From: Marinobacter salicampi
Lineage (GTDB): Bacteria; Pseudomonadota; Gammaproteobacteria; Pseudomonadales; Oleiphilaceae
NCBI RefSeq assembly: GCF_011074795.1
Contig: NZ_JAAMPF010000027.1
Span: 54,213 to 118,212, forward strand
DNA length: 64,000 nucleotides
Direction of reading: 5' to 3'
The notes under the pieces were generated by a model. The model did no database searches and was not told the DNA's origin. It worked only from the letters and a program-made list of their open reading frames with translations. Positions 28,426-36,564 of this stretch are shown in pieces (within the stretch, counting starts at the first letter, position 1; every line of letters starts with the position of its first letter). The position numbers and the translations under genes are program-made.

Positions 28426-30074
28426 TGATCAAGCTCTTCCTTGGCCTGGTTACGCAGGATAAAGCGCTGTATCTTGCCGCTGGGGGTCTTTGGCAGCTCG
28501 GATACAAACTCGATTTCCCGGGGATAGGCATGGGTTGAGAGTCTTCGACGAACCAGGTCCTGAAGTTCTGTGGCCAGCTCGTTTTCGTAATCCGGTTCAT
28601 GGCCTGCCCGAATCACCACGTAGGCCTTGATGATCGAGCCGCGCTTTTCGTCAGGCTTGCCCACCACGCCGGATTCGGCCACCGCCGGGTGCTCAAGCAG
28701 GGTACTTTCGACATCGGCAGGCCCTACACGGTAACCGGCGGTAGTAATGATGTCGTCGTCCCGGCCACTGAACGAAAAGCTGCCGTCACCATGGGCAATA
28801 GCCATGTCACCGGTGAGGTAGTAGCCGGCGACAAAGGGGTCTTTCTCGCCCCAGGTGTAACCATCGAAACAGAACAGGGGCGAAGCCTTCACATCCACCG
28901 CCAGTTGGCCAACCTCGTCGGCGCCCACTTCTTCATTCTGCTCATTCAGCGCCACCACCCTATGGCCTGGAGACGAATAGCCCATGGAACCCACCCGCTT
29001 TGGATGGGAAAGGGCATGGAAATTACAGCAGGTCATGCCGGTTTCGGTCTGACCATAGTGGTCGAGCACCACGCAATGATGACGGCGCTCAATCCAGTTG
29101 GTGACCTCCGGATTCAGGGGCTCGCCGGCACTGCTGGCTACGCGCAGGCCCAGATTCTCGCCCTCCGGCAATACGTCATCATTGGCCTTCAGCAGGCGAT
29201 ACGCAGTCGGAGCCGCGGCAAGGTTAGTAATGCCGTACTTGCGGATCATGTCGTAGGTGGTTTCAGGGGTAAACGGCAACGGGTTGAAGTGGGTGGCATG
29301 GCCCATCATCAGTGGCCCGATCACCGCATAATACAGTCCGTAGGCCCAGCCCGGGTCCGCCACATTCCAGAACACGTCGTCGTCCCGCAGGTCGATGGCG
29401 TATTTCATGTAGACATAGAAGGACAGCAGCGCTCTGGCAGGCACCGCAACGCCTTTGGACTTACCTACTGTGCCCGAAGTGAACATCTGCAGGAAAGGAT
29501 CGGAGCCTGTGATCTGGACCGGCTCAAACTGGTCGGACTGCTGCTCAAGGGTCGCGTGGAAATCGGTCACGTCGGGTCCTGCGTCGGCTGCCCCGACACA
29601 CAGAACCGGCGGACAATCCTTCACTTCCGTCAGCTTGGGGTAGTTGACGGCGTCGGTCACGACAAGCCGGGTATCCGCCCGCTCCAGCCGGTACTCAATC
29701 GCACCGGAACCGAAGGCGGTAAACAGGGGCTGATACACCGCGCCCGCCCGCAAGGTTCCGGCGATAACGATCAGCAGTTCCGGGCTGCGTGGCAACAGGC
29801 CGGCAACACGGTGGCCCTTGCCAATACCTTGGGAGGCAAGGTAGTTGGCAAAACGGGCCGACGCTGCCTGAAGCTCCGCAAAAGTCAGTTTGCCCGAGCC
29901 ACCGTCCGGCGTTTCGTAGAACAGGGCCACCCGCTGGGGATCTTTGGCCCACTTGTCACAGATTTCCGTGCAGACGTTCAGTCCTGATTCCAGGCTACCT
30001 TCCAGCACTTCGTTTTCAAGACGCTGGGGGTCGAAGTCCTGGTAGACAGAGGCATATTCCGGAAGGTTCATCAT
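28422..30074 (-). CDS. AMP-forming acyl-CoA synthetase (short/medium-chain type)
   Basis: A 550-residue ANL-superfamily ligase. The nucleotide loop reads MFTSGTVGKSKGVAVP around residues 192-207, with VGKSKG replacing the common TGxPKG; LDHYGQTETGM is the adenine-binding motif; the C-terminal catalytic lysine is in PSGKIQRFIL. The overall layout is closer to benzoate/medium-chain or propionate ligases than to classical acetyl-CoA synthetase. A LiuR-like element lies about 60 bases upstream, so it should answer to branched-chain amino acid supply. Possible substrates are isobutyrate, isovalerate, propionate or acetate; none can be singled out. Confidence 0.85.
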   Translation of the reverse strand: MMNLPEYASVYQDFDPQRLENEVLEGSLESGLNVCTEICDKWAKDPQRVALFYETPDGGSGKLTFAELQAASARFANYLASQGIGKGHRVAGLLPRSPELLIVIAGTLRAGAVYQPLFTAFGSGAIEYRLERADTRLVVTDAVNYPKLTEVKDCPPVLCVGAADAGPDVTDFHATLEQQSDQFEPVQITGSDPFLQMFTSGTVGKSKGVAVPARALLSFYVYMKYAIDLRDDDVFWNVADPGWAYGLYYAVIGPLMMGHATHFNPLPFTPETTYDMIRKYGITNLAAAPTAYRLLKANDDVLPEGENLGLRVASSAGEPLNPEVTNWIERRHHCVVLDHYGQTETGMTCCNFHALSHPKRVGSMGYSSPGHRVVALNEQNEEVGADEVGQLAVDVKASPLFCFDGYTWGEKDPFVAGYYLTGDMAIAHGDGSFSFSGRDDDIITTAGYRVGPADVESTLLEHPAVAESGVVGKPDEKRGSIIKAYVVIRAGHEPDYENELATELQDLVRRRLSTHAYPREIEFVSELPKTPSGKIQRFILRNQAKEELDQ

Positions 30075-30132
30075 CAGCTCCTGTTGTTCTTGTAGGTGGA
30101 CTCTATGGGCACAAGGTTTAACACAGCTTTTA

Positions 30133-30150
30133 GTTTACGTAAAGGTAAAC
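30133..30150 (-). promoter_or_regulatory. LiuR-like operator upstream of the acyl-CoA synthetase/thioesterase genes
   Basis: GTTTACGTAAAGGTAAAC is an inverted repeat (GTTTAC / GTAAAC) lying about 60 bases ahead of the acyl-CoA synthetase start at 30074. On the minus strand a TTTACG here is followed after 17 bases by TAAACC, a possible promoter. The gene upstream, mmsB, ends at 30205, so the site would let this pair be controlled separately. Confidence 0.65.
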
Positions 30151-30204
30151 CTTGGCCTGAAACAGGGGGTTTTTCAAGCACCCCCTGACGATAGCCGAAC
30201 GTCG

Positions 30205-31092
30205 CTACTCCTGATGGTAAAAGCGCTGGATACTGGAGAAATCCAGGCCACCGTTACCCTGGCCCGCATGCAACGTGAACAGATTGCGCGCCAGTGCACC
30301 CATGGGTACAGGGGCATGGTTCTTGACCGCATTATCCATGGCCAGGCCCAGATCCTTGTTCATCAGGTTGACCAGGAAGCCCCCTTCGTACTCCCGGGAC
30401 GCAGGCACACCGTCCATCACACCGGGCCATGGGTTATAGACGTTCAGAGCCCAGTTCCCGCCAGAGCTCTGTTTCATGATCTCGGAGAGCACAGCCGGGT
30501 CCAGTCCGTTCTTAACACCCAGGGCCAGGGCTTCACTGGTGCCACTCATCAGGATGGCCAGCAGCATGTTGTTGCAGATCTTGGCGATCTGGCCAGAGCC
30601 ATGGGGCCCGGCGTGAAAAATGTTCTTGCCCATGGCTTCGAGAATGGGCTTGCCCTGGTTATAGGCGGACTCTTCACCCCCGCAGATAAACGTAAGCGTG
30701 CCTGCTTTGGCACCGCCTACGCCGCCAGACACCGGGGCATCCAAAAAGTCGACCCCGGCCGCAACGGCAGCCTCGGCCACTTTACGGGCGGTTTCCGGTG
30801 CGATGGTGGAAGAATCGATCACCAGGGTTTTGGCTGACACGCTGGCCAGCAGACCGCTGTCGCCCAGATACACGGTTTCCACATGCTGTCCTGCGGGCAG
30901 CATGGTGATGATGTAATCCGCATCAGCGGCGGCTTCCTGAACCGACGAGGCCGACTTTGCGCCCTCTTTCACCAGGGCGTCGACAGCGGGCTGGGCCAGG
31001 TCAAATACGGTCAGGGTGTGACCCGCCTTGAGGAGGTTGGAGGCCATTGGACTGCCCATGTTGCCCAGACCGATAAACGTTACATTCGCCAT
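30205..31092 (-). CDS. mmsB: 3-Hydroxyisobutyrate dehydrogenase
   Basis: A 295-residue beta-hydroxyacid dehydrogenase that oxidises 3-hydroxyisobutyrate to methylmalonate semialdehyde in valine breakdown. The NAD-binding GLGNMGSPMASNLLKAG begins at residue 7; DAPVSGGVGGAKAGTL is the substrate-binding signature near 120; and GSGQIAKICNNMLLA carries the catalytic lysine. I chose the ATG at 31092 (GGAGAA site); the frame is open to 31143 but those 17 residues precede the conserved N terminus. Last of the valine genes acd-echA-hydrolase-mmsB on the minus strand. Confidence 0.95.
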   Translation of the reverse strand: MANVTFIGLGNMGSPMASNLLKAGHTLTVFDLAQPAVDALVKEGAKSASSVQEAAADADYIITMLPAGQHVETVYLGDSGLLASVSAKTLVIDSSTIAPETARKVAEAAVAAGVDFLDAPVSGGVGGAKAGTLTFICGGEESAYNQGKPILEAMGKNIFHAGPHGSGQIAKICNNMLLAILMSGTSEALALGVKNGLDPAVLSEIMKQSSGGNWALNVYNPWPGVMDGVPASREYEGGFLVNLMNKDLGLAMDNAVKNHAPVPMGALARNLFTLHAGQGNGGLDFSSIQRFYHQE

Positions 31093-31165
31093 TATTGTTC
31101 TCCGTATTCTTATAGGTCCGGAACCCGGTGGGCGCCAGACCAAGTGGGGTCAGAACTGTCCGGAT

Positions 31166-32251
31166 TCAGGACCGTTCAAAAAAACCATTTACCCAGGCGG
31201 AATCAAGGCTTGCCAGGGTCGGGTACTGCCAACGGGGTTGAAGGTCCTTGTCGATCAGCAGGGCCCGGACGCCTTCAGCAAACTCACCTTTCTCCAGACA
31301 GTTCAGGGAAAGGGTCAGTTCCTTGTTGAAAACCTCGGAAAGGCTGGCGTGTTGTGATTGATGATAGTGCTGCCAGTGAATAGCGAGGGCCGTGGGTGAA
31401 GCGGTTGCGATGGTCTTGGCCGCCCGCTTGAGCCAGGGATCTTCACCATCGTAGCCTGCGATATTGCCCACCACCTCTTCCAGTGAATGGGCATCGGTCA
31501 GCGACTGGATCTCATCATAGTGGCTGCGGACCACGCTCTGGGGTAAGTCATTGCTGGATTCTTCGGCAAAACGCCGCAACACTTCACTGATATTGGCCGC
31601 GGACGTGGTCAGCAAATCCGCCTGCTGCAAGGTCTCAAGTACGCTGGCTTTCAGGTCGTGCCTGATAAAGCGATCGGCCAGACCAAGGAACAGGGCATCT
31701 GCACCGTTCAGGCGAGCCCCGGTCAGGCCAAGAAAGAGGCCGGTTCGCCCGGGCATGCGGTTAAGAAACCAGCCTGCGCCGACGTCAGGATACAGCCCGA
31801 TGCTCGTTTCGGGCATGGCGATCTTGGAATGCTCGGTCACCACCCGGTGTGAGCCGCCAGCCATCAGGCCAACGCCACCACCCATCACGACGCCGTTGCC
31901 CCAGACAATAAAGGGCTTGGGGAAGGTGTGAATGAGGTAGTCCAGATCATACTCTTCGGTGAAGAAATGCTTGCCGACCCCTGCCTGGTGGCTGTCCGAA
32001 CGAGGCTCGGTCATGTCCCTGTACAGGGCCACTATGTCACCACCGGCACAAAGCGCCTTGTCGCCCTCGCCTTCCAGCCAGACCGCGCGAATTTTCTCGT
32101 CCTTGGCCCAGTCGTCGAGCCGCGATTTCAGCAGCCGGATCATTTCCAGGGAAATGGCGTTCATTGAGCGCGGCGCGTTCAGGCGGGCTACGCCGATAAA
32201 GCCACCCTCGGTGGCTTCCAGTTCTTCAAAGATGACAGTTTGGTTACTCAT
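31166..32251 (-). CDS. 3-Hydroxyisobutyryl-CoA hydrolase
   Basis: A 361-residue crotonase-fold hydrolase that frees 3-hydroxyisobutyrate from its CoA ester. The family-specific regions are ALCAGGDIVALYRDM (about 66-80), WGNGVVMGGGVGLMAGGSHRVV (about 117-138), and the catalytic stretch MPETSIGLYPDVGAGWFLNRMPG, whose glutamate and aspartate distinguish hydrolases from hydratases. The C-terminal part (EFAEGVRALLIDKDLQPRW) is also typical. It sits 40 bases after echA and 73 bases before mmsB, consistent with one valine operon. Confidence 0.93.
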   Translation of the reverse strand: MSNQTVIFEELEATEGGFIGVARLNAPRSMNAISLEMIRLLKSRLDDWAKDEKIRAVWLEGEGDKALCAGGDIVALYRDMTEPRSDSHQAGVGKHFFTEEYDLDYLIHTFPKPFIVWGNGVVMGGGVGLMAGGSHRVVTEHSKIAMPETSIGLYPDVGAGWFLNRMPGRTGLFLGLTGARLNGADALFLGLADRFIRHDLKASVLETLQQADLLTTSAANISEVLRRFAEESSNDLPQSVVRSHYDEIQSLTDAHSLEEVVGNIAGYDGEDPWLKRAAKTIATASPTALAIHWQHYHQSQHASLSEVFNKELTLSLNCLEKGEFAEGVRALLIDKDLQPRWQYPTLASLDSAWVNGFFERS

Positions 32252-32290
32252 GGGAATCCGGTCGTCCTGTCGTTCGTCAGGGTAAAAGGC

Positions 32291-33070
32291 CTACCTGTTT
32301 TTCCACTCTGGTGCGCGCTTTTCGAGAAAGGCATTCACGCCCTCGGTCTGATCCTCGGTACTGAAAAGGTCCACGAAGAACTCACGCTCCATGCGCCAGC
32401 CATCAGCGTGGCTGCGACCGTCGCGGGCACTCATCACCAGGGTCTTGCAGCGGGCGATGGATGACGGACTCTGCTTGCAGGCCATGGCGGCCAGTTCCAG
32501 CGCCTTGTCGAGGCCGGCGCCCTTCGCCACCACATCTTCCACCAGACCAATGGCCAGGGCCTTGTCAGCTTTGATGCGCTCGCCGCACAGGATCATCCGC
32601 TTGGCCCAGCCCTCGCCTACCAGCCAGGGCAGATTCTGGGTCCCGCCGGCACAGGGCAAGAGGCCCACACTGGCCTCCGGCAATGCCATCTGGGCATGGT
32701 CTTCGGCTATGCGAATGTCACAGGCAAGAGCACATTCCAGCCCGCCGCCCATGGCGTAGCCATTGATCGCAGCGATGGAAACGCCGCGGAAACGGGTCAG
32801 GGCCGAAAAGGCATGGCCGAATGCCTGGGCCATATCATTGGCGGTCGCCGGATCACCATCCGCAAAGGTCTTGAGATCGGCACCGGCAGAAAAGAACTTC
32901 TCACCCTGGCCTGTGATCACAAGCGCAAAGATATTGGTGTCGGAGTTCAGCCCGTCGACAGTCTCGGCAAGCTCGGCCAGAGAGTCCCGGGTCCAGGTGT
33001 TGGCAGGGGGATTATTGATGGTGAGAATCGCGATATGGTCGCGTTTCTCCAGTTGGATCAGTGAGCTCAT
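32291..33070 (-). CDS. Enoyl-CoA hydratase of the valine pathway
   Basis: A 259-residue crotonase-fold protein. Oxyanion-hole segments GEKFFSAGADLKTFADG and NGYAMGGGLECALACDIRIAED are present, followed by MALPEASVGLLPCAGGTQ, whose glutamate occupies the catalytic position. By operon position it should hydrate methacrylyl-CoA to 3-hydroxyisobutyryl-CoA. The ATG at 33070 is preferred since it follows GAGAGAA; an open frame reaching 33244 adds an arginine-rich, non-conserved extension running into the upstream dehydrogenase gene. Confidence 0.9.
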   Translation of the reverse strand: MSSLIQLEKRDHIAILTINNPPANTWTRDSLAELAETVDGLNSDTNIFALVITGQGEKFFSAGADLKTFADGDPATANDMAQAFGHAFSALTRFRGVSIAAINGYAMGGGLECALACDIRIAEDHAQMALPEASVGLLPCAGGTQNLPWLVGEGWAKRMILCGERIKADKALAIGLVEDVVAKGAGLDKALELAAMACKQSPSSIARCKTLVMSARDGRSHADGWRMEREFFVDLFSTEDQTEGVNAFLEKRAPEWKNR

Positions 33071-33194
33071 CACAGTTCTCTCTTTTGTTGGTGTGGAGGC
33101 CCTGAGTCCCGGGCCGCTCCTGGGAGGCTGGCCCGCTACTCTTGCCGCTGTTCTCGCTGCTGTCTCTCTGCTTTTCTCGCCGCCATGGAAACGG

Positions 33195-34361
33195 CTACTG
33201 AATCGCTTCGACAACTCCCGGTTCCAGCAGTCGGCGGGCCGCAATCAGCCTCATGATTTCGTTGGTCCCTTCCAGGATCTGGTGCACACGCAGATCCCTT
33301 ACATAACGCTCGAGGGGATACTCCCGGATATAGCCGTAGCCGCCGTGAATCTGCAGGGCCTCGTTGCACACCTCAAAACAGGCATCGGTAGCGAAGCGCT
33401 TGGCCATGGCACAGAGCATGGTCGCTTCGGGGTCTGTCTGGTCCAGTTTGTAGGCCCCCAGCCGAACCATTTGCCGGGCAGCGGTCAGGTTGGTTGCCAT
33501 ATCCGCAAGCTTGAATTGCAGGGCCTGGAATCCGGCCAATGCCGTGCCGAACTGCTTGCGCTCGTGCATGTAGTTTCGAGCGCGCAGCAGTGCCGCCTGG
33601 GCACCGCCCAGAGAACAGGTAGCGATATTGAGCCGGCCGCCATCGAGACCTTTCATGGCGATCTTGAAGCCGTCGCCTTCCTCCCCCAGCCGGTTTCGGG
33701 CCGGCACCCGCACCCCTTCAAAGGTAATCTGCCGGGTGGGCTGACTGTTCCAGCCCATCTTCTCTTCGCATTTCCCATAATGGATGCCGTCGGAATCCGC
33801 CGGTACGACAAAGGCGCTGATGCCCTTGGCGCCACTGTCGGGGCTGCCGGTGCGGGCCATCACCACGAGCATCTGGGTACTGCCGGCACCGGAGATAAAC
33901 ACCTTGCTGCCGTTGAGAATGTAATCGTCCCCGTCGCGGCCTGCCTTGGTACTCAGATTGCCCGCATCTGAACCGGCTCCGGGTTCGGTGAGGCAGTAGG
34001 AACCCAGCCACTCTCCACTGGCCATGCGAGGGGCAATATCATTCTGGACATGGGCATTACCGAACTTGGCGACCATCCATGTGGCCATGTTATGGATGGT
34101 GATGTAGGCGGCCGTAGAGGGGCAGGCCGCCGCAAGCTCTTCAACAATAACCGTGGTATCAAGCCGGGAAAGACCCATGCCGCCCTGAGCTTCGGGGGTA
34201 TAGATCCCGCAGAACCCCATTTCGCCCGCTTCCCGTATGACGTCCACCGGAAAGATATGCTCTGCATCCCATTGCGCGGCATGAGGGGCCATGGCTTTTT
34301 CCGCAAAGGCTTTGGCCGCATCTCTGAATGCAAGCTGGTCTTCGGTAAGGTCAAAATTCAT
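33195..34361 (-). CDS. Acyl-CoA dehydrogenase, probably isobutyryl-CoA dehydrogenase
   Basis: A 388-residue FAD-dependent dehydrogenase. CLTEPGAGSDAGNL and VFISGAGSTQM mark the FAD/substrate core, and the C-terminal HQILEGTNEIMRLI has Glu364 as the usual catalytic base (unlike isovaleryl-CoA dehydrogenase in this window, which uses the helix-G position). The C terminus strongly recalls ACAD8-type isobutyryl-CoA dehydrogenases. It begins the minus-strand valine operon and is divergent from an AraC-type regulator. 2-Methylbutyryl-CoA is a possible additional substrate. Confidence 0.9.
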   Translation of the reverse strand: MNFDLTEDQLAFRDAAKAFAEKAMAPHAAQWDAEHIFPVDVIREAGEMGFCGIYTPEAQGGMGLSRLDTTVIVEELAAACPSTAAYITIHNMATWMVAKFGNAHVQNDIAPRMASGEWLGSYCLTEPGAGSDAGNLSTKAGRDGDDYILNGSKVFISGAGSTQMLVVMARTGSPDSGAKGISAFVVPADSDGIHYGKCEEKMGWNSQPTRQITFEGVRVPARNRLGEEGDGFKIAMKGLDGGRLNIATCSLGGAQAALLRARNYMHERKQFGTALAGFQALQFKLADMATNLTAARQMVRLGAYKLDQTDPEATMLCAMAKRFATDACFEVCNEALQIHGGYGYIREYPLERYVRDLRVHQILEGTNEIMRLIAARRLLEPGVVEAIQ

Positions 34362-34501
34362 CGGGCGCTCCTGGTGCAGGCCGTTCCGCGATTCGGGCGT
34401 GTTCCCGTATTTCCAGCGGAATTTTTCGTCTTATCATCACGTTTCATCAATGTACTGTTTCGACAGATCTCATCGATCCTATCACGGCAGGTCAGACTGT
34501 G

Positions 34502-34539
34502 TGATTGACTAAATTTCGCACATGATGGACTATTTTTCG
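34502..34539. promoter_or_regulatory. Candidate AraC-type operator: two 17-bp direct repeats at a 21-bp period
   Basis: TGATTGACTAAATTTCG (34502-34518) and TGATGGACTATTTTTCG (34523-34539) match at 14 of 17 positions and are separated by CACA. The 17-bp repeats on a 21-bp, two-helical-turn period are the geometry of AraC half-sites. They lie in the 217-base divergent gap between the acyl-CoA dehydrogenase and the araC-type gene, overlapping a possible TTGACT -35 box of the latter. Confidence 0.65.
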
Positions 34540-34578
34540 GAGCTGTATTGATGACACCCACCACAACAGGGCGCACCC

Positions 34579-35454
34579 ATGACCAAAACCTCCCAGTGGC
34601 CTGTCCCTGCCGACAGCATTCGCTATGTCATCCCGAGGCCGGTGATCAAGGCGCTTGCAAGCCACCCGCTGACCCGTGACCTCTACCCGCTGGCGTTCGG
34701 TCATTACCGGCGCGCCGCCGGACACCACATGCACCGGGAGCACCATGACGACCATCTTTTGATCTATTGCACCGAGGGCGGGGCCTACCTGAGCATTGAT
34801 GATGAACCCTGCATGGTCAAAGCGGGGGATCTGGTACTGCTACCCGCAGGTGCTGCTCACCGCTACACCGCGGCGCCGGATCACCCCTGGAGTATTCACT
34901 GGGTCCATTACACCGGCCCCCTGGCAGCGGATTTCAGGGATCACATGGGCTTCACTGAAGGGGTGAACCTGCTACACCTGGGACGGCAGCCCCGGCTGCT
35001 GGTGGATTTCAGCGGGCTACTGGCCGTGCGCCAGACCGGGTTCCGGACAGCCGGCCTGGTTCATGTGGCCAATCGACTGCGCCAACTGCTGGCGGCGATA
35101 CCGCTCAGCGCCGGCGAGGCTGCGGTTGCCCATCAGCCTGATCTGGATACGATTCACGCTTATATGCGGGAACATCTGAAGGAACGGATTACGCTTGGCC
35201 AGCTGGCTGAGCTCGCCGGGCAGTCGCCCGCGCATTTCGCCACCCGCTACCGGACTCTGACCGGGGTTTCACCGATTCAGCACTTTCTGCATCTGAAGGT
35301 GGAGCAGGCCTGCCAGATGCTGGACTCCTCTGAGCTGTCGTTTACCCAGATCAGCAGCGACCTCGGGTACGACGACAACTATTATTTTTCACGGCTGTTC
35401 AAAAAAGTCATGGGCCAGTCACCGACGGAGTATCGTCACACCCGCCGGCACTGA
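34579..35454 (+). CDS. AraC-family regulator, MmsR-like
   Basis: A 291-residue regulator with an N-terminal cupin effector domain (HHMHREHHDDHLLIYCTEGGAYL, VKAGDLVLLPAGAAHRY) and C-terminal tandem helix-turn-helix (ITLGQLAELAGQSPAHFATRYR, FTQISSDLGYDDNYYFSRLFKKVMG), quoted in part. It is divergent from the valine acyl-CoA dehydrogenase and likely activates that operon through the direct repeats in the shared gap. Pseudomonas MmsR, an AraC-type activator of mmsAB, is the obvious analogue; orthology is not proven. The effector could be valine, 3-hydroxyisobutyrate or another pathway intermediate. Confidence 0.85.
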   Translation: MTKTSQWPVPADSIRYVIPRPVIKALASHPLTRDLYPLAFGHYRRAAGHHMHREHHDDHLLIYCTEGGAYLSIDDEPCMVKAGDLVLLPAGAAHRYTAAPDHPWSIHWVHYTGPLAADFRDHMGFTEGVNLLHLGRQPRLLVDFSGLLAVRQTGFRTAGLVHVANRLRQLLAAIPLSAGEAAVAHQPDLDTIHAYMREHLKERITLGQLAELAGQSPAHFATRYRTLTGVSPIQHFLHLKVEQACQMLDSSELSFTQISSDLGYDDNYYFSRLFKKVMGQSPTEYRHTRRH

Positions 35455-35495
35455 CACCTCTTGGGGCCTCATGCTCTATTCTGAGCCGGCCCTAT

Positions 35496-36395
35496 TCAGA
35501 GTCTGACGCCGCCGGACAAGCGGTCCTGGGACTGGTTCGCCAACTCCCGCAGGAAATCCCAGGTCACCCGCACCCGGGCAATATTCTTGAGTTCGACCGG
35601 CATCAGCATCCAGAAGGTGCGGACGAAGCGTATCTGGTCCGCCATGATGGCTTCGAGCCTCGGGTCGGGATCCGCCGCAAACGCCGGCAGAATGGCAAGA
35701 CCGGCACCACTGGCGACGGCCTCCTGCTGGGCCAGTATACTGGTGCTGCGCAGGCCCACATCATCAGAGCCGCCAATCTCGTCCAGGAACAGCAGCTCTT
35801 TGCTGAACACCAGGTCATCCACGTAACTGACGAACCGGTGTTTCTTGAGATCAGCGCGCTGCCTGATAGGGTGATGCTGCTCCAGGTACGCTTTGCTGCC
35901 GTAGAGTTGCAGTACGTAATCGGTCAGCTTGGTTATGATATAAGGCCCCCGTTCCGGCCGCTCCAGGGTAATGGCAATGTCGGCTTCATGGCGGGACAGG
36001 CGCAGGGCCCGGGGTAAAGCCAGCAGGTCAATGTGAAGGTGAGGATAGCGCTGGCAGAACTCGGTCAGCTTGGGCGCCAGCAGGGTGGTGCCATAGCCTT
36101 CGGTGACCCCGATACGGACATGGCCGGAAAGATTGTCGTAGGTATCCGGCAGCGCCTGTTCAATCTCGACACTGGCGCTTTCCATCAGTTCTACCTGGGG
36201 CACCAGGCTTCTTCCCGCCTCGGTCAGGGTGTACCCGGAGGTTTCCCGCATGAACAGCTGGACACCCAGGTTCTTCTCCAGCATCTGGATCCGGCGGGAT
36301 ACCGTGGTATGATCAACCCCCAGACGCCGCGCCGCCGTGGTCAGGCGCCCTGCCCGGCTAAGCTCCAGAAAAAATCGTAAGTTATTCCAATCCAT
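35496..36395 (-). CDS. LysR-family regulator divergent from mmsA
   Basis: A 299-residue LysR regulator. The helix-turn-helix NNLRFFLELSRAGRLTTAARRLG...DHTTVSRRIQMLEKNLG starts at residue 3, a form common to LysR proteins of the short N-terminal type. The effector domain includes DIAITLERPERGPYIITKLTDYVLQLYG. The ATG at 36395 fits the conserved start; seven further codons upstream lack a ribosome site. Facing mmsA across a 169-base gap with inverted repeats, it probably controls mmsA and itself, but the target is inferred from position. Confidence 0.85.
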   Translation of the reverse strand: MDWNNLRFFLELSRAGRLTTAARRLGVDHTTVSRRIQMLEKNLGVQLFMRETSGYTLTEAGRSLVPQVELMESASVEIEQALPDTYDNLSGHVRIGVTEGYGTTLLAPKLTEFCQRYPHLHIDLLALPRALRLSRHEADIAITLERPERGPYIITKLTDYVLQLYGSKAYLEQHHPIRQRADLKKHRFVSYVDDLVFSKELLFLDEIGGSDDVGLRSTSILAQQEAVASGAGLAILPAFAADPDPRLEAIMADQIRFVRTFWMLMPVELKNIARVRVTWDFLRELANQSQDRLSGGVRL

Positions 36396-36418
36396 GCCGA
36401 AAACCCCGGTGTGCAAAA

Positions 36419-36461
36419 ATGCAGACTAAGTGTGCATTGTAGCTCATTGTTGCGCGTACAA
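36419..36461. promoter_or_regulatory. Candidate LysR operators in the lysR/mmsA gap
   Basis: Two inverted repeats lie between the divergent genes: ATGCA-N9-TGCAT at 36419-36437 and TTGT-N7-ACAA at 36447-36461. Both are dyads of a size LysR proteins use. A TATAAT box at 36506-36511 with a weak TTCAAC 19 bases before it could be the mmsA promoter. Function is inference. Confidence 0.45.
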
Positions 36462-36564
36462 ACGCACTGGTACCATCGGGTTCAACCCAGCCCGTAGAAT
36501 TTGGCTATAATTTGACCAGACGCCTACGGAAACGACCAATAGCGCTCTTGCAAAGGTGACTCCC

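Noticed and set aside
28599..29987. A 462-codon frame antisense to the acyl-CoA synthetase
   Set aside because: The sense strand holds all ANL motifs; the antisense product resembles no protein family.
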